64,000 nucleotides of DNA from Erinaceus europaeus (taxonomy: Eukaryota; Chordata; Mammalia; Eulipotyphla; Erinaceidae): positions 106,167,587 to 106,231,586 of the forward strand of contig NC_080164.1 in the NCBI RefSeq assembly GCF_950295315.1. Reading direction: 5' to 3'. Below are positions 23,540-35,161 of this stretch, one piece after another. Positions within the stretch are counted from its first letter, which is position 1. Each line of letters starts with the position of its first letter. Under the pieces are notes generated by a model. The model was not told where the DNA came from. It ran no database searches and was given only the letters and a program-made list of their open reading frames with translations. A program made the position numbers and the translations under genes.

Positions 23540-25080
23540 AATGATTTTTATTTAGAAAAAGGAAACACTGAGGGAGATGGGCAGGAGCACAGTGGGTTAA
23601 ATGCACATGGCACAAAGACCAAGGAGTGGCATAAAGATCAAGGTTTGAGCCCCCCGGCTCCCCACCTGCAGGGGAGTCTCTTCACAGGCAGTGAAGCAGG
23701 TCTGTAGGTGTCTGTCTTTCTCTCCTCTCTGTCTTCCTTTCCTCTCTCCATTTCTCTCTGTCCTGTCCAACAACAACAACATCAATAACAACAAGGACAA
23801 CAAAAGGGAATAAATAAATAAATAAATAGGAAACACTGACAAAAAACATAGGTAAAGAGGGATACATCTCCACACAATTCCCACCACCAGAACTCCATAT
23901 CCCGTCCCCTCTCCTGGTTGTTTTCCTACTCTTTATCCCTCTGGGAGCATGGACCAAGGGATATTCCACCAGAAGGTGGAAGGTCAGGCTTCTGTAATTG
24001 CTTCCAGCCTGTCTCTCTCTTTCCCTGGTGTGGCTTGGCTCTGGGGAAGCAGGGCTCTAGGATACATTGGTGGAATCATCTGCCCAGGGAAGTCCCTTTG
24101 GCATCAGTGTAGCATCTGGAACCTGGTGGCTGAAAGAAGAGTTTACATATAAAGCCAAACAAATTATTGACTAATCATGAACCTAAAGGCTGGAATAGTT
24201 CATATGAAATCTTAGGCATCTCTGTTTTGTTGATAGTGAGTAGGCCTAGTTATATTCCAAAGGGTCCATGACTATATTAGTGTTTTTTGTTTGTTTGTTT
24301 TTGTTGTTGTTGTTTCTGAGCCTGACATCTGATATGAAGGTGGACCCAAGTTATTGTCTGGGGAGATGATGTCATGGCTGGAAAAAGAACTACAAAGATG
24401 GATCAGGGAAGAGAGCAGTTCCCAAATAATGGAAAGGTGTATAAATGCTATTGACTGTAAACCCCATCAATTTGATCTGATAGGGGCCCATATTCAGCTT
24501 AGAAGTCTATGTGACCTCTGCATCCTTGTAGATCTGAGCTCACATTCTGTGATCATGAGTAGGAACATTCCAAGCTGCCCCAATTTCAAAGCCCATCTTC
24601 CTCAGGTGTAGCATAGAATATGTTGTCCATCCTCCCTTCGGAGGGTAGAACATTCTCTATCATTGTTGATCCAAGTTGAGGGAAAGGTCTATGGGGGTCT
24701 CACAGGGGTCTATTTTGTTGTTCCTGATAGAGATGACCAGTAACAGTGGAGAGAGGGATTTATTCAAGGTCTAGGCCCATCCCAGACTCACTGACTAGGG
24801 TCCCAGTTGATGGAATTGCCTGATAGTCATCGTAAAAAACAAAAACCAAAAAAGTCATCATTAAAGTATGCCAGTCTCTTGCCCTTATTCAGTTTTTGTA
24901 GTCCTTACTTTGATAAGGTTAGCTTTGGAGTGACTGAGGGAAGTGTAACAGGAAGTAGGTGAGGAGGTTATCTAAGTCAGGTAGACACTATTTCACTAAG
25001 AACTTTATGGTGTCTTTTTAGGTTTTTCAACTTGTTTGCTGCATCTACTGCCTCACTGTAGACTATTGTGTACTTTTGCT
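23540..25080 (-). mobile_element. D element, antisense, one of the longest copies
   Basis: Contiguous with the D 3' tip at the low-coordinate end (broken by a SINE-A) and about 1.25 kb of body: 'gaactccatatcccgtcccc', 'gaacctggtggctgaaag', 'ttgtctggggagatgatgtc', 'gacctctgcatccttgtaga', 'gttgttcctgatagagatga' and 'tctaggcccatcccagactc'. No long reading frame, no LTR-like ends; the body matches 52.7-53.9 kb in reverse complement. Confidence 0.78.
23572..23827 (+). mobile_element. SINE-A inserted in a D element
   Basis: Target duplication aggaaacactga at 23560-23571 and 23828-23839, which is the D element's own 3' sequence, so the SINE is younger than that D copy. The head and boxes are moderately diverged; tail (AAAT)n. 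Confidence 0.92.
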
Positions 25081-25082
25081 TT

Positions 25083-25275
25083 TAATCTTTATTTATTTAT
25101 TGGATACAGACTGTCAGAAATGGAGAGGGAAGGGGAAAATAGAGATGGAGAGAGACACCTACATCCTTGCTTCACCATTCACATAGATTTCCTATGCAGA
25201 CGTGGAGTGGGAGCTTGAAGCTGGGTCCTTTCACACTGTAACATGTGCTCTCAACCAGGTGTGACACCACCTGTT
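25083..25275 (-). mobile_element. SINE-B, antisense
   Basis: 'aatctttatttatttattgg', 'gacacctacatccttgcttc' and 'catgtgctctcaaccaggtg'. Adjoins the 5' end of the D element. Confidence 0.75.
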
Positions 25276-25434
25276 CCCTTGCCCACTTTATTTTCAATTA
25301 AAAATTATCTATTAATAGGAGAGAGATGGGATTAGAAAGAGAGAGAAAAAGAGAAGAAGGGAGAATGACTGGTGTGTGAAATGATGAGGATTGAAATCAC
25401 AATCCCTTATTGTCTGTCAATCCTGTTTTCTTTC

Positions 25435-25605
25435 TTTCTATTTCAAATCTGATAGAACACAGGACTTGAGAAGGAGAGACAGAGAGACACCTGTAGCACT
25501 GCTTCAGCACTTGTGAAGCTTCCTTCCTGCAGGTGAGAACTGGGGACTTGAACCCAGGTCCTTGTTCATGAAAGCATGTGCACTCACCTGGGTACACCAA
25601 ACACT
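25435..25605 (-). mobile_element. SINE-B, antisense, tail-truncated
   Basis: 'gacacctgtagcactgcttc', 'gaagcttccttcctgcaggt', 'ggacttgaacccaggtcctt' and 'gcatgtgcactcacctgggt'. Confidence 0.75.
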
Positions 25606-25714
25606 ATACCCTATGATTAAACCATATCTATCATTACACAATTTCCAGGCATTTTCCTTTTAAATTAGAAAAATTAAATATAGTGACTGAATAAAATATA
25701 GCTTATTGGTTTAT

Positions 25715-25868
25715 TCTAGTGAGAGAGATGCAGAGAAACATACAGAAAGAGAAAGAAACTCTCAAACCCTGCTTATCTTTGGCTTATGGTGGTACCTGGA
25801 GATTGACCAGGGACAATAGAGCCTCAGGTATAAAGGCCTTTTTGCCTAAGTATTGTTCTATCTTTCCC
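25715..25868 (-). mobile_element. SINE-C, antisense
   Basis: 'gagagagatgcagagaaaca', 'ggcttatggtggtacctgga' and 'agcctcaggtataaaggcct'. Confidence 0.6.
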
Positions 25869-25894
25869 CTCAACACACCCATGTACTTTTTTTT

Positions 25895-26010
25895 TTTATG
25901 ACCATAAGAGAGTGAGATAAAAGGACACACAGAGAGAGACCAGAGAGCACTGCTCAACTGATTTATGGTTGTGCTGGAGATTGAAACTGGGACTTCAGAA
26001 TATTCTGTGT
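25895..26010 (-). mobile_element. SINE-C, antisense
   Basis: 'atgaccataagagagtgaga', 'cagagagcactgctcaactg', 'gtgctggagattgaaactgg'. Truncated near 26.01 kb. Confidence 0.6.
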
Positions 26011-26094
26011 TTTGTTTGTTTTTTCATCACTAAGATTATGGGTGGGGCTCCATGCTTGCATGATTCCAGCCTTAATGATGGCTTTTGTTCATTT

Positions 26095-26330
26095 ATTTGT
26101 TTATTAAAGGGTGAGAGGCAGAGGGCAGTAGATGGAGAAAGGAAGAGAGAGAAGTGGGACAGGACACAGCAGGTCAAGGGCAGGGGTAGGGGGGTGGGGG
26201 GTAGGCGAGATTGGAAGAGAAGAAATATTGCAGTGCTCTACTGTCCATGAAACTCCTCTCCCGTAGATGGGGACCAAGGACTTAAACCCTGAGTAACTTG
26301 TGTGGTCTAATAGGTAAATACTCACCCAGC
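26095..26330 (-). mobile_element. SINE-B-like, antisense
   Basis: 'atttgtttattaaaggg', a purine-rich body with G runs, 'gaaactcctctcccgtagat' and 'ggggaccaaggacttaaacc'. Diverged. Confidence 0.6.
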
Positions 26331-26344
26331 CCCTGTTTTTTTTT

Positions 26345-26475
26345 TTTTTTTTTGGCGATTTTCACCAGAGCACATCTCATTCCTGACATACAATTGATAA
26401 GGTGCTGGCGCTGTGGATTAAACTCAGAACCTCTCATTGTCATCCCCTGGAACTATGCTTCTCTTTGTAATTTAA
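26345..26475 (-). mobile_element. SINE-C fragment, antisense
   Basis: T-run, 'ttcaccagagcacatctcat', 'ggtgctggcgctgtggatta' and 'aaactcagaacctctcattg'. Confidence 0.5.
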
Positions 26476-26479
26476 ATGT

Positions 26480-27234
26480 TCATATTCTCAGCTCATTGGG
26501 TACTTAACTCCTTGAAGAACTTTCAGTGCTTTTTAAATTGTTGGGTGAATAAAAGAGGTTTAAATATTTCTCTCTCATTTATGTGGATTAAAGAGACATC
26601 ATAATGAAAAGTACATTATATTTATGTATTTCACTTAATTGATTTTTTTCTGTTAATTGATAATGCTGATAATGCAAGCAACCTTTAATGTTTAATCTAC
26701 ATATTCTATTGTCTGATGGCTTCAAGTGCTGAGTTTTACTGCTAGGAACCATATATAGTGTTTACCTCTGATATGAATTTTTGCTGTTTTAATTTTTTTC
26801 TGTTTCTATCATGTCAAGCCAGATAAGATCTCAAATCTTCTCTATCATTAAGGAAATCAAATATCTCCAGAGATAAATAAGAAAGCAGTTTTCTGCATGT
26901 AATTTTGACTTTGCTGTGATAATTGAGAAGTCACCAGGAAAAAATGAACTTTCTCGATTATGAACAGATATGTGTAAAGTTGATGTGCCTCAAACAAAGT
27001 CACTGAATTTATTCTCTATATTGACACATCTTGACAATTTCAAATGAGCTCTGTCAAAACATGTTGGTGTCAGTAACTTAGTTGTATCTTAGCTATTTGA
27101 TTTGATTTTCTTGTTATCTTTGATTAACATTTTTAAACTATGAAACTAGGTCTATTCCTCATTAGATATAGGCAAAATGTGCCAGTGAAGCAGATTATTT
27201 TAATTTACTGCCAGTTTTAAAGTTCTTTGATTTT
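26480..27234. other. Unique AT-rich sequence
   Basis: No repeat or coding signal seen. Confidence 0.5.
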
Positions 27235-27420
27235 ATAATTACTTTATTTATTAGTGGATAGAGACAGAGAAAAATTAATAGGGGAAGGGAAACTACATGA
27301 GGAGAGAGACAAAGAGATACCTCTAGCCCTGTTTCACCACTCATGAAGCTTTCTCTCTGCAGGTGGGGACTAGGGACTTGAACCTGGGTTTTTTTGCAAT
27401 GTAATGTGTGAAATTAATTA
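27235..27420 (-). mobile_element. SINE-B, antisense
   Basis: 'actttatttattagtggata', 'tttcaccactcatgaagctt' and 'gggacttgaacctgggtttt'. The head end is degenerate. Confidence 0.75.
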
Positions 27421-27424
27421 ATTA

Positions 27425-28155
27425 ATCTTTTTATCAATGTTGAGAGTTCAATTTATAATTTTATAACTACTCCCCCTTCAGATCTCTTGTAATTGATTCA
27501 TTGGGGGAAAATGGACAAAGTGAATATTGTACTTCTCTTAACTAAAAAAAACAAAAAAAAAAACATAGAAGAGATATTCATAAGACAAAATAAAGTTTAA
27601 TTTAAATGAGTCAAAGTAAATAAGGGATAATTACCAGGCACTATTTAAGACTTGATTTCAAGAGCTCTGGGGCAGCGGTGAAGGGTACAATGTTTGTTTG
27701 AACAGAAGGATACATTAAACACATTAAAATAATGATGTCCTCTCCCCACAAGAACCTAATACAATTTCTGGTCCTCAAGGTCCTTTTCTTATTCTGGAAT
27801 GGCAAATCTTCAATGCCTTCAAACAAAAGACTATGAATTTGTCAGCAGAGACAATACCATGCTTCTACAAATAAGCAGACCTATTTCTTGGTAAGAGATT
27901 TGTCCTTGGGAGTCTTCTAGCAGAAAGTCAGTTTGACCCCCAACTATGTTGTGAGATTTCTAAGACTGAGCAAGCTGAGTGCAGTAACTTTTGTAGAGTG
28001 CAAAGTATGGGAGTGAATGAAAGAATTCAAAAGAGGCTTAAAATGTAGCATTTATTCACCACCCAAAGCAAGACTTTGCAGTAGGTGGTGAGAGGTAATG
28101 GCCACTTAAGAGTCTCTTTTAATCAGCATAAATACCATTAAGAAGGTTAGGCAGG
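27425..28155. other. Unique sequence
   Basis: A 61-codon minus-strand frame at 27641-27826 is the only frame of note and matches nothing I know. Confidence 0.45.
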
Positions 28156-28157
28156 TG

Positions 28158-28275
28158 GGGATAGATAGCATAATGGTTATGCAAACAGGCTCTCATGCCT
28201 GAGGCTGTAAAGCCCAAAGTTCACACACACACACCCCCACCATAAGTCAGAGTTAAGCAGTGCTATGGTTTAAAA
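28158..28275 (+). mobile_element. SINE-C, sense
   Basis: 'ggggatagatagcataatgg', 'ttatgcaaacaggctctcat', 'gcctgaggctgtaaagccca' and 'gagttaagcagtgctatgg', then an A-run. Confidence 0.7.
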
Positions 28276-28327
28276 AAAAAAAGTTAGACAGTAAGCAAGG
28301 GGGAGTCAAAGGTTTAAAAAATTCTCT

Positions 28328-28402
28328 ACTAGGGAGTTGAACAGTAGCACAGCAGGTTAAGCACACTTAGTTAAAAAAAAAAAAAAAAAAACCCTCTCTT
28401 CT
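28328..28402 (+). mobile_element. SINE-A head fragment with poly-A
   Basis: Only the first 45 bp of a SINE head (gggagttgaacagtagcac...) followed by an A run; abuts the next SINE. Confidence 0.5.
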
Positions 28403-28690
28403 TGGGGACCAGGCAGTGAGTGACACACAGGGTTAAGCTCATATAGTAATAAGAGCAAGGATCAGGGTTTGAGCCCCTGCAGCTGGGGTGCTTTATAAGT
28501 GGTGAAACAGGTCTGCAGGTGTCTTGTCTTTCTTTCTCCTTCTCTACTCCTCCACCTTACCCTCCCCCCACCTTCAGTTTCTTTCTGTCCTAAGAAATAA
28601 AAAGAAAAAGGAAGGAAAAAAAAAAAAAAGAAAGAAAAAAGAAGCAGTGGATTCATAGTGCCATCACTGAGCCCCCAGCAATAATGCTGG
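28403..28690 (+). mobile_element. SINE-A with 3' extension
   Basis: Diverged head ('gggaccaggcagtgagtgac'), 'gtgaaacaggtctgcaggtgtc', CT-rich body, A-rich tract, then the 'agcagtggattcatagtgccatcactgagc' extension found in composite copies. Confidence 0.75.
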
Positions 28691-28699
28691 GAAAAAATA

Positions 28700-29010
28700 C
28701 TCTTCTCTGGCCAGACAGTTGATCATACATGTAACTAAGTAAGTGCAAGGACCTAGTTCAAGTCCCCAGTACCCATCCACCCACCTGCAGAGGTGGGAGG
28801 GGGTGGGAGGGTGGATATTGCAGGAGCAGTGAAGCAGGGCTATGGGTGTTTCTTTCTCCCTTTCTGTCTCCCTATGCTTCTCAATTTCTCTGTCCTATTA
28901 AATGGTTTTTTAAAAAGAGAAAAGCCACTGGTAGAGGTGGATTCATAATGTAGGCACCTAGACCCAGAGATAACAGTAATGGCGATTAAAAAATTAATAA
29001 AAATAATTTT
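28700..29010 (+). mobile_element. SINE-B with 3' extension
   Basis: 'gtgcaaggacctagttcaag', a G-rich interruption at 28.79-28.82 kb, 'gcagtgaagcagggctatgg', CT body, then 'ggtggattcataatgtaggc' extension and an A-rich tail. Confidence 0.65.
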
Positions 29011-29904
29011 TAAATGACCTTTTGCACCACATTTACTACCAACCTGCTGAAGTGACTTTGATCAAGAGGTATTGATAGCTCCGTGTAAACATTATTAGTG
29101 ACAGGGTTTGTGTTTTTAGAACTCAAAAGATCGGGTGTTGATCACTCTATTGCATTCAAAGCAGAGCTGGGTGCCTACTAGCTAGTCAATAAACATTTTA
29201 GTGCTGCTCTTTTCAAGTGATCTGAATTTAATAACATTACTTTTCCAGAAGCTGCAAAATGGAAATGGAAAACATGATTTATGAAGCTGGGCTGTGTGAG
29301 GACGGCTCAGAGAGCTGTAGGTGATGCTTACCGGGACCGCTTCAGTGAAGTACAAGTTGCCGAGACAAGTCTAGAGAAATGGACCGTGTCACACTGTGCT
29401 CTTGTGAACAGAGTGATTGCCATAGCTGCAGAAAGATGGTATCAGACCCAGTAACCTAGACAACTGCACAAAGACAGGGCAGCCTGTGAGTGGCAGGGCT
29501 GGAAACACCTTCATGAAATCAGTGTACACTCACTCATAGCACCTGCTGTACATGCTACCATCCAGCAAGCAGCTTTCTTTGTTCAACTTGTCACTTGGAA
29601 TCTGCATGTCCATCACACACAAGTGTTTTCCATTCCTTTCCTAGAGAAAGCCCCACACTCAGGACCACCTCCTCTTTCTGCAGTTCTGGGAACCTTCCAC
29701 GCCCCGCACAGACTCCCTTTTCAACAGTTTCTCAAGACCAGGACAAGTTGTTTGTTGGTGATGTCAGAGAACTTTTGAATATGTTACTTCCAGGGCTCTG
29801 GTTAAAGAGATGAAGTGTCTGTGGGGTTTTCAGCAGCAAAAAGAGAAACCCTGAAGGCGCTAAACCAGGAGAAGTGAGCCAGGTCCCTTATGCTAAATAA
29901 TGCA
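29011..29904. other. Unique sequence
   Basis: GC content rises somewhat at 29.28-29.75 kb, but there are no splice-bounded frames that I can defend. Confidence 0.45.
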
Positions 29905-30235
29905 GTCTAGACAAGGATGAATTCAGGATGATCTCACTCACAGGTGGGACTTAAAGAACAAGGACAGGAAAAAAAAAAACACATCGTAAAACCTGGATTG
30001 GTTTTGGTGTATTGCACTAAGGCACAGGACTTTGAGGAAGGAGGGCAGGGAGGGGAAGGGGTGGACCTTTTGGGTCCAGGTACATAATGGTGAGAAAAGA
30101 CCTGAGTTGGGGATGAGTTTGCAGACACCTGTTACAGGGAGATGGGAAATTGTACCCATGTGTCAACAGCGGTACTGGAAACCATTAACCCCCAATACAA
30201 TGATTAAATTATCTGTATCTTGAAATGCAAATATT
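29905..30235 (+). mobile_element. L1 3' end, sense
   Basis: 'aggatgatctcactcacagg', 'gttttggtgtattgcactaa', 'acacctgttacagggagatg' and 'acccatgtgtcaacagcggt', ending 'cattaacccccaatacaatg'. A different 3' UTR lineage from the L1 at 19.7 kb. Confidence 0.7.
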
Positions 30236-30239
30236 TTTA

Positions 30240-31250
30240 AATTGTTATTTTAGTAGGGTTTAGGAGCCAATATTTCTTTGAAGGAATCTTTGTTATGTGC
30301 ACCTTAAGATTTCTCTGCAGAGAAAACTGATGGTCCATTCCTCCACTTGAAAATGGGTCAGGATGGAAGAGTGTAGTTAGTTGTCCTGTGACATTTAACA
30401 TTGGACTTCCCTAGCAAATAAAGATTGGATTTTTCCTAGTCATTAATTTCTTGTAGTTCTGGATAACCCTCCCTGATACATTTACAAAAATCCATACAGT
30501 GACAAAAATAATGCATATACAATGTGCAGATGCTGAAAGGCAGTGAATATCACTCTATTCAAAATCAAGTGTATTACATAGTCATCAGCAGAAGAAAAAA
30601 AATCATAAAGAGGTATTGCTCCTGACTATGAACAGAACAACCCTTCTAGGACTTCCCAGGATTTCAATGCACTCTGCATTCAGAAAAGCACAGGCTACTT
30701 CTCATCCTTCAGATTACTTGAGAGCAAACCTCTAGAGAGGGACTTTTGTGACAATCACTTGAAATCAGACAATAACTCTGTTTACTGTCCCGTGCTGCAG
30801 TAAAAGCCAAAACTCTGTAGACTCCTGGTCTGTGTGAGGGATAAAAGTTTTATTGCAGAACTCTGAGGCCACATTGCTTTCTGTTCAGATCATACCTCTT
30901 TCATTCCAGTGAAAGTGTCACGTTTTATATTGCTTCAGATGGGGGGTGGTGAGACTGGGAAACAGATCTCACTGCCTCTCTGGACTCTGTGTTCCCTGCT
31001 GGCTTCCCTGCAGAAGCAGAGGGGGAGATTCCTAGGACCACAGCCCTCCTCCCTGGGCTTCCAGGAATTGGACCCTGCCCACACCCTCAAAGATGGAAGT
31101 AGGGTGGTAACAAGATCTCAGCTCCTCCTTCCAGCCTGAAATCAGACCTTTCTGAATCCAATTACACACTCAGCAATGCTTCTTTTAGAACAGCAAGTGG
31201 CCCACTCATTGTTATGTTTAAAACTGTTTCTGCATTTTCTTAATATTTGA
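30240..31250. other. Unique sequence
   Basis: Includes a 76-codon frame (30909-31139) in a GC-richer patch with no recognised similarity. Confidence 0.45.
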
Positions 31251-31254
31251 ATCT

Positions 31255-31445
31255 TTTTTTATAAAATAGTTGTTTATTTATTTATTGGATAGAGACAGAG
31301 AAATTGACAAGGGAGAAGACATAGAAAGGGAAAGAGACAGAGAGACATCTGCATCCCTACTTAACCAGTTATGTAGATTTCCCCCTTAAGTGGAGACAAG
31401 GGACATGCACCTGCTTAGCCAGGTGTGCCACCTTCTGGCTCCTAG
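31255..31445 (-). mobile_element. SINE-B, antisense
   Basis: 'tgtttatttatttattggat', 'gacagagaaattgacaaggg', 'acatctgcatccctacttaa' and 'agccaggtgtgccacc'. The B-box region is partly lost. Confidence 0.75.
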
Positions 31446-31662
31446 AATCTTATTGTTTTAATGCATTTCATCTGCTTCCTTCACTCTCTTTCCCTTCCCT
31501 TCCTCAATCCCTCCTTCTCCTTTTTTTCTTTCCTTCCTTTCTTCCTTCCTCTTTCTTTCTTTGATAGTTCCTGAATAGCACTCAATTCCAGGCACCCCAA
31601 ACATAAAAGCAGGTTGTAACCAGTCTGAACGGATCGGATCAGCACATCTTTGCACTATATGT

Positions 31663-32106
31663 GTGTATTGGGGGAGGTATGGAGGAGTGCAGGGTTGGGA
31701 GTTGGCAGAACAAATAACTGGTGGTCTTTTGGGTCCAAACTTACCTATAAGTGACAACTTGGTGCAGCAGAAATATTCCTTGTGCAAATCAAGTGTTTTT
31801 GAAGCTGGTGAATGCCAAAGAAAGGGACATCCATCTGGACAAGGAAAAGTGAAATCATGTATAATATTTCCTTTGCAGAACACAACATTAGGGAAAAGAA
31901 CAATAGCCAAGTGTTGGAACACAACAGTTGGTGCCTGTAAACATTTCACCACCCTTTCTCACTTCCCATTTTTAGAAGCCCTTGACCCAGTTAAGTCTGA
32001 GTTTGCTAATTGCAGGTATCCAGCATCCTCTACAAAACAGTTTCTGCTAAATCATTTCAGAGAAATATGGACCAAGCTCCAGCACACAATGAGGAAAGCC
32101 CTCTAG
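31663..32106 (+). other. Unrecognised 147-codon open frame
   Basis: The longest frame in the window not explained by a repeat or the NUT-like remnant. ATG at 31663, stop at 32104-32106. No signal peptide or membrane segment; cysteines are spread (CKSSVFEAGECQ, KSCIIF, AKCWNTTVGACK). A 164-codon frame overlaps it on the minus strand (31458-31952), so at least one is a chance frame. No promoter, splice or codon-use evidence, and I recognise no family. I list it as a place to test, not as a gene. Confidence 0.15.
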
Positions 32107-32554
32107 CGGGTATATATAGTAATTTAAAAATTAAAAAAAATACTTTAGCGCAGCTTTGACTGGGGTTTAAACAAATGGGAGATTTATCACATCACAGATT
32201 ATTTAGGTAGAGGAAATAGGCAAAGGGGCAAAGATTGGCTAGTCATGATGGCAGGGAGTCATGAGTCTTTATATGCTAGAGAGCTCAGGCATACATGGTC
32301 AGGTTCCTGGGAAGCAGCATGGCAGATCCCCATGAGAAGGAGAGTAGGCAAGGGCAGCAAGAACAGAGAGCAATTTCTGCCAGACATTGCAATCAATCAC
32401 TTCCTAGAAATCCACAATCTCTTGTATGTTTGTGTAAATCTATAGTTTGTTCCTCAGGCTGACATCAGCCATGTGCTAATTATGTTCATGTCCCAACAGG
32501 TATGTTCAGGGAGATGTTAACAGTCACTCCTGGCTCTGACCACATTTCTTATTT

Positions 32555-32745
32555 TTCCAGAGCCAGGGTCTCATGCATGTGCAATTTTGGAGAGGTGTGT
32601 TGGGGGGAGAGATAGAAACCATAGCGATAGAGCTTCTTCTGATTCCACATCACCTTCTCTGTGGTACTTAAATTCAGATCCAGCATATATACATGGCAAG
32701 GCATGTATGCTACTCAGTGAGCTATCACTCTTACTTATTTCCTAG
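32555..32745 (-). mobile_element. SINE-C-like, antisense
   Basis: 'agccagggtctcatgcatgt', 'gagagatagaaaccatagcg' and 'actcagtgagctatcactct'. Strongly diverged. Confidence 0.45.
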
Positions 32746-32809
32746 ACATCTCCAGCCCTTGCACACTAAGTGACGATGGCCTTTGGAGACTCCTTACACA
32801 CGCACAGAG

Positions 32810-33055
32810 AGAGAGAGAATAAATACTGAGGTCCATAGTCTCTCTTCTATTTTTAAGTTTAAAATTTTTTTTTATTTCATTTGATAGGACAGAGAGAAAT
32901 TTAGAGGGAAGGGAGATGAAAAAGAGAGAGAGAGAGAATAAATACTGAGGTCCATAGTCTCTCTTCTATTTTTAAGTTTAAAAATTTTTTTATTTCATTT
33001 GATAGGACAGAGAGAAATTTAGAGGGAAGGAAGATGAAAGAGAGAGAGAGAGAGA
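32810..33055. repeat. 119-bp tandem duplication
   Basis: The unit 'aataaatactgaggtccata...' through 'gaaatttagagggaagg' occurs twice in direct tandem with period 119 and only a few differences (T-run length, gaaaaag versus gaaag). It includes the tail end of the antisense SINE-B at 33.0-33.19 kb. Confidence 0.92.
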
Positions 33056-33185
33056 GAGAGAACCTGCATCCCTGCTTCACCACTCATGGAGCTTCCCCCT
33101 TGCAGGTGGGGGCCAGAGACTTGAACCTGGGTCTTTGCACACTGTAAAGTGTGTGCTTAACCAGTTATGCCACAGCCTGCCCCCA
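33000..33185 (-). mobile_element. SINE-B, antisense
   Basis: 'ataggacagagagaaattta', a (GA)n run, 'catccctgcttcaccactca', 'agacttgaacctgggtcttt' and 'ccagttatgccacagcctgc'. Confidence 0.8.
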
Positions 33186-34284
33186 TAGTCTCTCCTCTTA
33201 TGTTCTTACTTTGAAATCTTTAATCTTCTCTCTATACATTCTGTTCCTTTCTCTTTAATTCACGTAACTTCTCACTTTCATCTGCCATAACCAGGGACTT
33301 TCAACTAAGACATAGTGAGCTTGGTGACCAGGGTGGAAAATACACCCAGTGTTTTTATGCCCCTAGTGGTGTCCCCAAAGAATTACACCATACTTAGCAA
33401 GTTGGCATTTCCCTTTCAAGCTAATCAGACCTAGTGATGTGCATCTCCAGACCTCTCCTCTTTGCTCTTCCTGAATGCAATCCATCATGAAAGTTTTCTT
33501 CTTTTTTCATTTCCTATCAGGTTTGCCATTGGAATTTAATTCCTGTAAGAATCCACCAATCCTGGTGGCCTTTTTGTTTTCTTTTAAATGGTGATAGAGA
33601 ATGAGAAAGAGAGAGGAGGGTGGGGGAATAGGAAGAGAGACATCTGCCACACTGCTCCACAGCCTTTTGTTAAGGAACTCTGTTAATAATCAATATGACT
33701 GAAGCTGAGGTGGGTGGAGGAAGTAAGAAGCCTTTTGTTTACATGCAGATCAGGAGCTCAGATCATTATAAGAACTCTGGCCCTGAACAAAGGGATGGTA
33801 CAAGCTTATATGTGGGGTGCAGGTTTGAGAGCAAGAAGGGTTATTACAGAAGCTGAGGCTGCAAGGTTAAGGGATGGGACTTGGATCCATTGCTCAGGAT
33901 CTGTTTGCCTTAGTTGCTCTTATCTTTCCTGCATAGCTGTGTCTGGGAAAATTTAGCCTTAAGATACACCATGGGGGGGGGCACACACTTTTTAGGAGGG
34001 CAGCAGCTAGCCAGGGTTATAGAAGCTGCATTCTCAGCAAAAGTTCAATCTGACCTTCATTGTCTCCACTCGTTATCACTTGCTTACCCAGTGAAGGCCA
34101 GCCTGAATCACTGTCCTAACCACCTGCACTATTTCAGACTTTCTTAATTAATGATTAATTAATTCTTAATCATTTATTATATTTTCAGTCTTTTTGTCCT
34201 GTACTAAGGCCTACTTACAAATACACCTCAATTAGATTATAAGCACATATAGGCATATCCAGGGGATAAAAAACTAGGAATTCC
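33186..34284. other. Unique sequence with a short SINE-C scrap
   Basis: 33.58-33.66 kb has a purine-rich SINE-like scrap. The block 33.66-34.17 kb has no recognisable structure and could be an old LTR, but I have no second copy. Confidence 0.4.
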
Positions 34285-34385
34285 CTATCACTGTGAAGTT
34301 TCCATCCTGTAGGTCAAGACTGGGGACTTGAACCTGGGTCTTCCAGAAAGATAAGATAGCCATTCTACCAGGTTTCCCACCATCA
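34285..34385 (-). mobile_element. SINE-B fragment, antisense
   Basis: 'agtttccatcctgtaggtca', 'ggggacttgaacctgggtct' and 'ctaccaggtttcccaccatc'. Confidence 0.6.
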
Positions 34386-34455
34386 GGTGCAAGTGCTTTC
34401 TATGTTTTATTTATATTGGACCCTCTTTCATACCCTCCATCTTTCTTTTCTTGAC

Positions 34456-34523
34456 GAGAGAGAGAGAGAGAAAAGAGAAGAGAAGAGAAGAGAAGAGAAG
34501 AGAAGAGAAGAGAAGAGAAGAGA
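34456..34523. repeat. (GAGAA)n microsatellite
   Basis: (GA)n followed by about ten perfect AGAAG pentamers. Confidence 0.97.
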
Positions 34524-34585
34524 ATTAGCTAATAGCACCATAGCCTCCTCCAGTGTGGTGAGGGTCTAGCTCCTGGGTCATTTCC

Positions 34586-34955
34586 TGCCCCTGCCAGTGG
34601 GGCGAGAACAGGGGCTAGGAACCCTGGAACCTGGAATGAAAAAGACAGGAGACACAAAGAATGACAGCAAGACAGGATTCTGATCAAGCTGCAAAATTTT
34701 ATTGTGTTCACAGGCATTATAAGGCTTTGGGGAAGGGAGAAGTGCTGGAGGAGGAGGAGGAGGAGGGGGAGCAATCATCAGGGTGGAATGTTCCTTGCAA
34801 CATACAATGGCCGAAACCATGTTTGTTACCACAACTATGTGGTGTGTCACTTGATTTCTGATAAATGGCCTACCCCCGGGGAAATGAAAACTTGTCTCAA
34901 GGGTTTCCATTGTTTCAAAGCTTATCTTCTATCAAGCAGAGAATGGCTCCTGGCA
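34586..34955 (-). mobile_element. LTR-2 solo LTR, antisense
   Basis: 370 bp, beginning TGCC and ending GGCA on the minus strand, flanked by an exact 6-bp target duplication atttcc (34580-34585 and 34956-34961). Minus-strand AATAAA is complementary to 'ttttattgtg' near 34.70 kb. A (GGA)n stretch at 34748-34770 lies within it. Only the LTR remains, as expected after LTR-LTR recombination. Confidence 0.88.
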
Positions 34956-34964
34956 ATTTCCATG

Positions 34965-35155
34965 ACAAGGCATGTGATAGAGATAGTTAGAAGTGGAAGG
35001 AATATGGAGAGGGAGAGAAAGAGAGACACCTGTATCACTGTTTCACCACTTTTTGAAGTTTCCCATTTGCAGGTGGGAACCCAGGACTTGAACCCAGGTA
35101 CTTTTACATGGCGGTGTTTGTGCACTCTGGAGTGTGCCACCACCATCCAATGTTA
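34965..35155 (-). mobile_element. SINE-B, antisense
   Basis: 'cacctgtatcactgtttcac', 'cccatttgcaggtgggaacc' and 'ggacttgaacccaggtactt', ending 'gtgccaccaccatccaatg'. Confidence 0.75.
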
Positions 35156-35158
35156 TGT

Positions 35159-35161
35159 GTG

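Noticed and set aside
34456..34523. CRISPR-like or satellite array
   Set aside because: Simple pentamer microsatellite without spacers.
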